Below the pieces are notes generated by a model that worked only from the letters and a program-made list of their open reading frames with translations, was not told the DNA's origin and did not search any database. A stretch of 15,252 bases of DNA from an uncultured Clostridia bacterium (GTDB taxonomy: Bacteria; Bacillota; Clostridia; Oscillospirales; Acutalibacteraceae): contig CAMFPJ010000025.1 in NCBI GenBank assembly GCA_945971755.1, positions 1-15,252 on the forward strand, read 5' to 3'. The position numbers and the translations under genes were made by a program. Shown here piece after piece: positions 1 to 5,667 of the stretch (position 1 is the stretch's first letter; each line of letters opens with the position of its first letter).

Positions 1-67
1 TCCGGAAATCTGCCCGGTATGTGCTCATCCAAAAGCTTTCTTCGAAATCAACGCAAAAAATTATTAA
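1..67 (+). CDS. rbr: Rubrerythrin, C-terminal end only (partial)
   Basis: Reading from base 2 in frame gives a 21-residue tail, starting PEICPVCAHPKAFFEI and ending in Asn-Tyr before a TAA at 65-67. The CPVCAHP knuckle followed by an aromatic-rich end and a final NY is the characteristic close of the rubredoxin-like domain of rubrerythrin, whose last Cys pair helps bind the Fe(SCys)4 centre. Rubrerythrin is a cytoplasmic non-haem iron peroxidase that removes hydrogen peroxide in anaerobes. The 5' end of the gene, with the diiron four-helix domain, lies outside the window. A terminator follows 22 bases after the stop. The identification rests on a short but distinctive motif; another rubredoxin-tailed protein is the only realistic alternative. 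Confidence 0.82.
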   Translation, partial: PEICPVCAHPKAFFEINAKNY

Positions 68-89
68 GATTTCCAAAACACAAAAATTT

Positions 90-113
90 AAGCACCCTTC
101 GGGGTGCTTTTTT
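90..113 (+). terminator. Rho-independent terminator between rubrerythrin and GH43 genes
   Basis: An 8-bp perfect stem, AAGCACCC (90-97) with GGGTGCTT (102-109), closes on a TTCG tetraloop and runs into a T tract (108-113). It is well placed for the rubrerythrin transcript. On the minus strand the same hairpin follows the GH43 stop by about 18 bases, but the following T run is interrupted, so it is probably weaker in that direction. Confidence 0.9.
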
Positions 114-127
114 ATTGCCTTTTACAT

Positions 128-1060
128 TTAGTTTTTATAATAGTTTTTTAGTCTTTCATATTCTTCATCGGTAATTTCAATTACCTTGCCGTGCTTAAAG
201 CCGTAAGGGAAAGAGAATTCTTCCGTAGCTCTTGTGAAGCGGGCGCTACCGGGCGTATCTGAGATAAACGGAACATAGCCCATTTTCTCTTTTTCACAGC
301 CGAAGAAATCAAGCATTAAACACCATCTGCCGTCAGGCAAAATGTAGCTGGTGGGTGCTTCGTAACAGTTTGCTTTATCTATTGTTTCCATATATTTCTC
401 AAAATCTTCATCGTGAACATACGGGCCGTAAAGATATTTAGCAGTGGCGTGCATATTCATCGGTGGGTGGTCGGCATTTTTGTAGAACATGTGATATGTA
501 TCTCCGATTTTTGTTATATGTGTGTCAAGTATTTCATTCTTCTTTCCGAAAAACGGTTTTGGCTCTGTAAATGTTTTGAAATCTTTGGTTGTGGAATAAA
601 ATATAATCATGTGAGAAAAGTTGTCAAAACTATTTGTTGAGCCCCAATGAATAAGATATTCGTTGTTTTTTTCGTCAAAAATTACTTCAGGCGCCCACAT
701 ACATCCGAAATCTTCTCTGCCAATGGGCAAAAGTTCCTGTTCGGAAAAATTTATCAGGTCGGGGGTGCGCCAAGCACAAAAACACTTGCTGCCTGTGGAG
801 TTAACCTCTTTCCAGTCAACATTGTAATTTTCGTCCATGCGGTAAGCTATGGAAAGGTCGGTCGTGATTATAATAAAACCGCCCGTGTGCAATCTTACAA
901 TCTCAATATCTCTGCAACCCTTTTCACCCATTGTGCTTGAAAGCACAGGCTCACCGCCGTTGAGCATTTCAAAATTCAAACCGTCTTTTGAAACAGAAAA
1001 ATAAACCTGCTCTCCGTCAGGGGTGATTTTTTCCTTAAAATGAACAAATAGATACGCCAT
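128..1060 (-). CDS. Glycoside hydrolase family 43 (beta-xylosidase/arabinofuranosidase-type)
   Basis: A 310-residue protein with the length and motifs of a single-domain GH43 five-bladed propeller. The three expected acidic positions are visible: a candidate general base D51 in CRDIEIVR, a pKa-modulating D179 in ILDTHI, and the general acid E234 in YEAPTSY. WAPEV (122-126) is a family hallmark. GH43 enzymes release xylose or arabinose from plant polysaccharide fragments by inversion; the exact substrate cannot be read here. There is no signal peptide, so it probably acts on imported oligosaccharides in the cytoplasm. Start choice: an in-frame GTG at 1069 lies one base from the GGGAG ribosome binding site (1075-1071), whereas the ATG at 1060 has a usable 10-base spacing, so ATG is preferred. 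It is a single gene, divergent from the GntR operon, with its own promoter. Confidence 0.88.
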   Translation of the reverse strand: MAYLFVHFKEKITPDGEQVYFSVSKDGLNFEMLNGGEPVLSSTMGEKGCRDIEIVRLHTGGFIIITTDLSIAYRMDENYNVDWKEVNSTGSKCFCAWRTPDLINFSEQELLPIGREDFGCMWAPEVIFDEKNNEYLIHWGSTNSFDNFSHMIIFYSTTKDFKTFTEPKPFFGKKNEILDTHITKIGDTYHMFYKNADHPPMNMHATAKYLYGPYVHDEDFEKYMETIDKANCYEAPTSYILPDGRWCLMLDFFGCEKEKMGYVPFISDTPGSARFTRATEEFSFPYGFKHGKVIEITDEEYERLKNYYKN

Positions 1061-1081
1061 ATTTTTCACTCTCCCGAAATG

Positions 1082-1110
1082 ATTATACTTTTAAGTCGAA
1101 GCAAAGTCAA
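1082..1110 (-). promoter_or_regulatory. Sigma-A type promoter of the GH43 gene
   Basis: On the minus strand TTGACT (1110-1105) is followed after exactly 17 bases by a perfect TATAAT (1087-1082). The predicted transcription start is near 1075, which would leave a leader of only about 15 bases before the ATG at 1060 and put the 5' end at the ribosome binding site. Confidence 0.75.
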
Positions 1111-1142
1111 CGAAAAGAAATTGAAAAATATATAAAAAGGTG

Positions 1143-1171
1143 TTGACAAACCGTAAAACAGGGTGTAATAT
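1143..1171 (+). promoter_or_regulatory. Promoter of the gntR-ABC operon
   Basis: A perfect -35 box TTGACA (1143-1148), a 17-base spacer and a -10 box TAATAT (1166-1171) lie upstream of the GntR gene. A TG directly precedes the -10 box. The predicted start site (about 1178) falls inside the palindrome at 1174-1200, as expected for a repressor-controlled promoter. Confidence 0.75.
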
Positions 1172-1173
1172 GT

Positions 1174-1200
1174 AACTGTGCTAATTGTGATAGCACAGTT
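1174..1200. promoter_or_regulatory. Palindromic operator, probable GntR (YtrA-type) binding site
   Basis: AACTGTGCTA (1174-1183) and its exact reverse complement TAGCACAGTT (1191-1200) flank a 7-base centre. The 27-base element starts three bases after the -10 box and ends 16 bases before the Shine-Dalgarno of the first gene. Perfect 10-base arms centred on the transcription start are typical of a dimeric repressor operator, and the first gene downstream encodes a GntR-family repressor. Autoregulation is inference. The RNA could also fold as a hairpin, but no T run follows, so it is not a terminator. Confidence 0.72.
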
Positions 1201-1231
1201 GATACAGACAACTAACAGGAGGTGATGCCGC

Positions 1232-1606
1232 TTGAGAATATTTTTAGATTACCATTCCCGAACACCGATTTACGAGCAAATCGAGGAACAAATAGCAGGG
1301 CTTGTAAGCAGCGGAGTGCTAAAGGCGAATGAACAATTACCGTCCCTTCGGCAATTGTCATCGGAACTCGCAATAAACATCAATACGATAAAACGTGCGT
1401 TTTCCGAACTTGAAGCAAAAGGCATAACGTATTCGGTAGCAGGTAAAGGCATCTTTATAAGCGGCAATCCACAGAGAAACGCAATTTTAGATTCGGCTCT
1501 TGATGAGGTCAGAACAGCAATTGCCAAAGCGAAAGCGATGGGCGCTAAGCGAGCGGACGTAATAAAAATTGTAGAAAAATTATTTGAGGGAGATGAAGTT
1601 TCGTGA
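1232..1606 (+). CDS. GntR-family repressor, YtrA subfamily
   Basis: This 124-residue protein has the short build of YtrA-type GntR regulators, with no large effector domain. It opens with the expected amphipathic segment PIYEQIEEQI (12-21). A winged helix-turn-helix follows at about 37-64 (PSLRQLSSEL, then NTIKRAFSELEAKG), with the wing at GKGIFIS (71-77) and a short C-terminal dimerisation helix. The start is TTG at 1232, nine bases after a full AGGAGGTGAT (1217-1226); the ATG at 1225 is in another frame and stops after 38 codons. Its stop overlaps the GTG of the ATPase gene (gTGA), so the two are translationally coupled. YtrA-type proteins usually repress their own operon and an adjacent ABC transporter, often releasing on cell-envelope stress; that inducer is inferred from relatives only. 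Confidence 0.9.
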   Translation: MRIFLDYHSRTPIYEQIEEQIAGLVSSGVLKANEQLPSLRQLSSELAININTIKRAFSELEAKGITYSVAGKGIFISGNPQRNAILDSALDEVRTAIAKAKAMGAKRADVIKIVEKLFEGDEVS

Positions 1607-2502
1607 TTGAATTTAAGCATGTCACAAAAAAATTTGATGATTTCACAGCAGTAGAAGATATTTCATTTAAGGTTGAGCCTTCATCAATTTACGGTCTTAT
1701 CGGCTATAACGGTGCAGGTAAAACAACACTTCTTAAAACTGCCGCAGGAATTTACAGACCTGAAAACGGTGAGGTTTTGATGGACGGTCAGAACACGTTT
1801 AATAATAATGACATTCGTAAACTCATGTTTTATATACCCGATGACCTGTATTTTCCGATGAACTCAACGCCAAAATCAATGGCAAAGTTCTATGCGGATT
1901 ATTATCCTAATTTCAGTTTCAAAACCTTTGATAATCTTATTGAACTTTTTGGGCTTGACAAGAAAAAGAAAATCAGAGGCTTTTCAAAGGGTATGCAGCG
2001 TCAAACGGAAATTGTTCTGGCACTTGCTTCAAAGCCTCAATTCCTCCTACTGGATGAAACCTTTGACGGACTTGACCCGCAAAAGAGAGAAATTACAAAG
2101 AAACTTTTTGTTGAATATATAGCAGAAAAAGAAGCTTCAATCATCATTTCATCACACAATCTTGTTGAACTTTCAAACCTTTGTGACAACGCCGGTCTTA
2201 TTAACGGCAAGCATTTAACAATGGATTGCTCAGTTTACGATATTTCGCAGAATTACAGTAAACTCAGACTTATCTTTGACCGTGATGTAACTCCTGAGGA
2301 TTTCAAGGATATCAAATATAAATCCCTTGATATTGACGGAAAAATTGTAATGATGGTTTTTGAAGGCGACGCTACTGAGGAAAAGCAAAAACTAAATGCA
2401 CTTTTGCCTGTTGCCATTGATGAATATCAGCTCACAATGGAAGAAGTATTCTTAAATGAAATGGAGGATAAGAAATATGACATCACAAAGGTATTTGAAT
2501 GA
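1603..2502 (+). CDS. ABC transporter ATP-binding protein
   Basis: A 299-residue ATPase with every ABC motif except a standard Q-loop: Walker A GYNGAGKT (34-41), signature FSKGMQRQ (127-134), Walker B FLLLDETF (147-154, E152 catalytic), D-loop GLDP (156-159) and switch H185. The Q-loop position reads YIPDD, with Asp where Gln is usual; acidic residues also occur here in YtrB-like ATPases. Residues from about 210 form a C-terminal accessory segment. It starts with GTG at 1603 after GAGGGAGA (1586-1593), overlapping the GntR stop. It overlaps the permease gene by 26 bases. It powers the neighbouring permease at the inner face of the membrane. The transported or sensed molecule is unknown. Confidence 0.93.
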   Translation: MIEFKHVTKKFDDFTAVEDISFKVEPSSIYGLIGYNGAGKTTLLKTAAGIYRPENGEVLMDGQNTFNNNDIRKLMFYIPDDLYFPMNSTPKSMAKFYADYYPNFSFKTFDNLIELFGLDKKKKIRGFSKGMQRQTEIVLALASKPQFLLLDETFDGLDPQKREITKKLFVEYIAEKEASIIISSHNLVELSNLCDNAGLINGKHLTMDCSVYDISQNYSKLRLIFDRDVTPEDFKDIKYKSLDIDGKIVMMVFEGDATEEKQKLNALLPVAIDEYQLTMEEVFLNEMEDKKYDITKVFE

Positions 2503-5050
2503 TAATGCAAATGTTAAAGACTTTTTGAGAAGTCTTGCAAAAGTTTGGATATTTCCCGCTATTGCATTTTTTGTTCTCAGTTCCGAGTTCTTAATTCCCG
2601 TAATTGAATATATTTCTGACAAGAAAACATCACTTGAGGGAATTGAATGGTTAAAGGCAAACCATGTAATTTCATATTTCGGTGTTTCGGATTTTTACAA
2701 CGAAATTTTGCAGTTAATGGTAATCGGTATGGTACTGTGCGGTATGCTTATTGCTCTTACGCATTTCTCATTTGCATTTAAGAAGAACAGTGTTAATGTG
2801 TTTTTCAGTATGGGAATTACCCGCACAAGACTGTATGTTAACAGAATATTAGCAGGCACTTGCGAGCTTTTTGTTGCCTCATTTCTTCCGTTCTTTTTAA
2901 TTTTTATTGTCAATGTTTCAACATTCGGATATCATAAACATCAGGTAGCGGTAATGTTCTATTACACTATTGCAATGTTTGTCAGCGGTGTTGCGGGTAT
3001 GGCAATAACAGCGTTTGTTTCAGCGATTTCAGGCTCAAGAATTGAGGCAATTCTCACCAGCTTTACAACCAGCACGGTGTTTATCCTTTTGGTTTCCGAA
3101 TTCACTTTCATCAGAACTACTTTACTTAAAGGCTATGTTCAGGTTAGCTCACTGTCAAAAACAACATTTCTTGAGATTCTCGGCACAATGAGCTCACCGT
3201 GGACATTCGTAAAGAATCTCGGTGAGGTAAAAGAAGCAAAATACAGCGGTGATCCCATTAACATTATGGGCAGAGAGGTTTTAGGCAACAAGGTGCCGCA
3301 GGATTTGGTATTGGATTCGGGACTTTTATTCCCGATTTTTGCATGGGTTTTAATTTCAGCCGCAATTATTGTTGCAGGTCTTTACCTTTTCAACAAGAGA
3401 AAAGCCGAGAATGCAAACTCTTTCGGAAAATTCTATCTTTCATCGGCAATCAACGGCGCGTTCGCTTTTGCTGTTTGCATTGAATGCGTATCAGAGAGTC
3501 TTTGCAACGCATACAATCATGATAACGGCTTTTTCAGGCACAAAGCATTCCTTTGCCTTGCAATTTTTGTAATTCTTTCATTCATAGCATTCTTCTTGGC
3601 AGAACTTGTTTTACGCAGAAACATCAAAAGTGTAGTAAAGATGCTTCCTGTTTGGGCGGTTTTGGCAGTCGGAAGTGTTTTGATTACGATTTCGGTTGGT
3701 ACGGGTTATTTCGGAACGTTCAATAAGCTTCCCGACCGTAAGGAAATCAAATCTGTTTCTATGAACGTCAGTGACCCCCGCGGCATATTCAATTATTCTG
3801 CGGTTGATGCATACAACACAAATATTAGTAATGAAAATCAGTATTTTTGCGAGAGTGATAATCCGGAAGACATAAAGCTTTGCCTTGATTATTTCGAAAA
3901 AATAAAGAATAGCAAATACGATTCAGAGTCATCTTTAATGTACGCCGAATTTATTATCAAAACAAAAGACGGCGAAGTAATGGCAAGAAGATTTCCGGTT
4001 TATTCTGATGAGCTTATGCATCAATACGGTAAAGATGTAATCAACTCAAATTTCTTTGATGTGGTTATGGCAAATATTCTTGACCCCGATAAATCGGAAA
4101 TAGGCGAAGAATATCAATACATTGAGGGAATGGACTATTATCTTCCCGCCTATAATAGCTTTGATGGAGAGAATTATACTTCATATTACGGCGATTATGG
4201 CGATGAGTATATTTACAACATTAAAGGATTCCATTATTTCGCTCCGTCACTTCTTGCCGACGGTATAGAAATTTACGGAAACGACAATAACGAGGGTTAT
4301 TACGACACAATCAAAATGGTTGATGAATACGTTATTCAAGATAAAGAACTTTTGAAAGCGCTTTATAATGACCTTTCAAAAATGACTTATGACGAACTGT
4401 TCCTTAATCCGTCAAAGCCTCTCGGAGCACTCGCACTTTACAGAAATGTGGCTGACAATGTTACCGACAGTTATATATTCAATTACGGTTATCTTAGTTG
4501 GAGCAGAGAAATTGATGAACTGGAAGTAAAAACCGGAGAAGAAAAGCAATTTAATGTGTCTTTAATGGGACGCAAATGTATTCTTATCTATCCGCAAATG
4601 ACAGAAACACTTAAAATTCTCGGTAACAGTGTTCCGAGCAAGCATACTGCCAATGTTAAGGAAGTATTCTATGCAGATAAAAAGTTAAGCATAGACGGAA
4701 TTGACTCTGTGGGTGAAAGATACAATATGTTCAGCTATAACTCAGTTCACCCCGATATGTTCGTGTCTAACGTTGACAGCAAATTTAATTATGATATCTA
4801 TCTTAAAGAAAATGATAGCAGTATCCGACAAAGCGGCAATTATACGGAGTTTGTCAATATGATGTACTCTCAGGAAAATGTGAAAGTTATCAATGTAAAC
4901 GACTCTGCAAAGGCACAGAAAATTGCAGATAAGTCGGTTCCCGTTTATGACACTTACAAAGATGACGGCAGATATGTTTTCATAGTTTATGATGACGGAA
5001 GTGTTGTTAAGGGTTATGTTCCCGAAGCAGCAATTTCTGTTCTGAAATAA
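2477..5050 (+). CDS. Large ABC transporter permease with extracellular C-terminal domain
   Basis: This 857-residue protein has roughly nine hydrophobic segments in the first half (about 24-46, 78-100, 126-147, 157-184, 190-214, 283-305, 322-340, 356-378 and 388-410). A hydrophilic region of about 447 residues, rich in Asp, Tyr and Asn, follows without another membrane span. An odd number of spans with an inside N-terminus would place this tail outside the cell. The permease half fits ABC-2 type exporters paired with YtrB-like ATPases, where several smaller permease subunits are more usual. I recall similar clostridial permeases carrying a C-terminal domain of unknown function, but cannot verify the family. 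The ATG at 2477 sits nine bases after GGAGG (2463-2467); an in-frame ATG at 2456 lacks such a site. It is the last gene before the terminator at 5066-5096. Confidence 0.83.
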   Translation: MTSQRYLNDNANVKDFLRSLAKVWIFPAIAFFVLSSEFLIPVIEYISDKKTSLEGIEWLKANHVISYFGVSDFYNEILQLMVIGMVLCGMLIALTHFSFAFKKNSVNVFFSMGITRTRLYVNRILAGTCELFVASFLPFFLIFIVNVSTFGYHKHQVAVMFYYTIAMFVSGVAGMAITAFVSAISGSRIEAILTSFTTSTVFILLVSEFTFIRTTLLKGYVQVSSLSKTTFLEILGTMSSPWTFVKNLGEVKEAKYSGDPINIMGREVLGNKVPQDLVLDSGLLFPIFAWVLISAAIIVAGLYLFNKRKAENANSFGKFYLSSAINGAFAFAVCIECVSESLCNAYNHDNGFFRHKAFLCLAIFVILSFIAFFLAELVLRRNIKSVVKMLPVWAVLAVGSVLITISVGTGYFGTFNKLPDRKEIKSVSMNVSDPRGIFNYSAVDAYNTNISNENQYFCESDNPEDIKLCLDYFEKIKNSKYDSESSLMYAEFIIKTKDGEVMARRFPVYSDELMHQYGKDVINSNFFDVVMANILDPDKSEIGEEYQYIEGMDYYLPAYNSFDGENYTSYYGDYGDEYIYNIKGFHYFAPSLLADGIEIYGNDNNEGYYDTIKMVDEYVIQDKELLKALYNDLSKMTYDELFLNPSKPLGALALYRNVADNVTDSYIFNYGYLSWSREIDELEVKTGEEKQFNVSLMGRKCILIYPQMTETLKILGNSVPSKHTANVKEVFYADKKLSIDGIDSVGERYNMFSYNSVHPDMFVSNVDSKFNYDIYLKENDSSIRQSGNYTEFVNMMYSQENVKVINVNDSAKAQKIADKSVPVYDTYKDDGRYVFIVYDDGSVVKGYVPEAAISVLK

Positions 5051-5065
5051 AATGCCCCCAAAAAG

Positions 5066-5096
5066 AAAAAACCGAGGTTCAGGCCTCGGTTTTTTT
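5066..5096 (+). terminator. Terminator of the gntR-ABC operon
   Basis: CCGAGG (5072-5077) pairs with CCTCGG (5084-5089) around a six-base loop. The stem is extended by flanking A and T runs, with seven T after the stem (5090-5096). It begins 16 bases after the permease stop. Confidence 0.92.
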
Positions 5097-5101
5097 CTGT
5101 C

Positions 5102-5130
5102 TTGACAAACAAAAATTTTTATGGTATTAC
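5102..5130 (+). promoter_or_regulatory. Promoter of the methyltransferase-like gene
   Basis: TTGACA (5102-5107) is separated by 17 bases from TATTAC (5125-5130), with a TGG extension just before the -10 box. The predicted leader is about 65 bases long. A second TTGACT at 5166 has no convincing -10 box before the ribosome binding site. Confidence 0.58.
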
Positions 5131-5202
5131 CACATTTCAGTCAATATTTCAAGTCTTGTTTCTCCTTGACTTTTGCGGTATTAAATATATAGAGGTGATT
5201 TG

Positions 5203-5616
5203 ATGAACGGCAAAATGTTTGGACTTTACAGTCTTGAAAATGCGGTATATTTCGGAACAGAGCAATATGTTCATTTAGGCGAAAGTGTATTTTTCGGTAA
5301 AAAGCCCCAATGGGCAAACTCTCTTAAAGTATTTGACTGCTTTTCATCCGAACAGGGCTTTGACAAAAACAAAAGAGCCTTTGTAACGGCCTTCGGACTA
5401 TCGGAAATGTTGTCTGTTAAAGGGCTTCAAATGCTTGTGAGTGAAATCGGCTGCTTGCTTGCACCCGACAGTTCTTTAGTCTTTGACGCACCCGCAAATT
5501 TTGAATACAGAGAGATTGAAAAGGCTTTGAGCCTCAGCGGTTTTCTGATTTACGAAGAACAAAAGACGGGGGAGAGGGAAAAAGTTTATCTTGCCGTAAA
5601 AAAAACAACTGAATAA
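5203..5616 (+). CDS. Short, degenerate class I methyltransferase-like protein
   Basis: This 137-residue protein is not confidently assignable. From memory of the family, its parts align in order with LCM/PPM-type SAM methyltransferases. QYVHLGES (21-28) stands where an LGAG-D SAM-binding motif is expected. PQWANSLKVFD (35-45) stands where the acidic ribose-binding motif is expected. GFDKNKRAF (52-60), GLSEMLS (65-71) and SSLVFDAP (90-97) resemble the C-terminal half. The Gly-rich motif and acidic motif are eroded, and about 50 residues appear missing between 45 and 52, so it is probably not an active methyltransferase. The frame is intact, with its own promoter and terminator. Start ATG 5203 follows AGAGG (5191-5195) by seven bases; the TTG at 5200 is too close. 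It could be a relic, or a protein with a new binding role. Confidence 0.6.
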   Translation: MNGKMFGLYSLENAVYFGTEQYVHLGESVFFGKKPQWANSLKVFDCFSSEQGFDKNKRAFVTAFGLSEMLSVKGLQMLVSEIGCLLAPDSSLVFDAPANFEYREIEKALSLSGFLIYEEQKTGEREKVYLAVKKTTE

Positions 5617-5622
5617 ATAAAA

Positions 5623-5654
5623 AAAACAGGCGGTTCGAATGAACCGCCTGTTTT
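5623..5654. terminator. Bidirectional terminator between the methyltransferase-like gene and GH3
   Basis: A perfect 14-bp inverted repeat, AAAACAGGCGGTTC (5623-5636) with GAACCGCCTGTTTT (5641-5654), surrounds a GAAT loop. A-rich and T-rich flanks give a T tract on both strands. It serves the plus-strand gene ending at 5616 and the minus-strand GH3 gene ending at 5668. Confidence 0.93.
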
Positions 5655-5667
5655 ATTGTAACTGAAA

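Noticed and set aside
1225..1341. ATG at 1225 as an upstream peptide or alternative GntR start
   Set aside because: It is inside the Shine-Dalgarno region, in a different frame, and ends after 38 codons with no recognisable product.
5097..5199. Possible riboswitch or small RNA in the leader of the methyltransferase-like gene
   Set aside because: No stable conserved-looking hairpins or terminator/antiterminator pair could be found in the short AT-rich leader.
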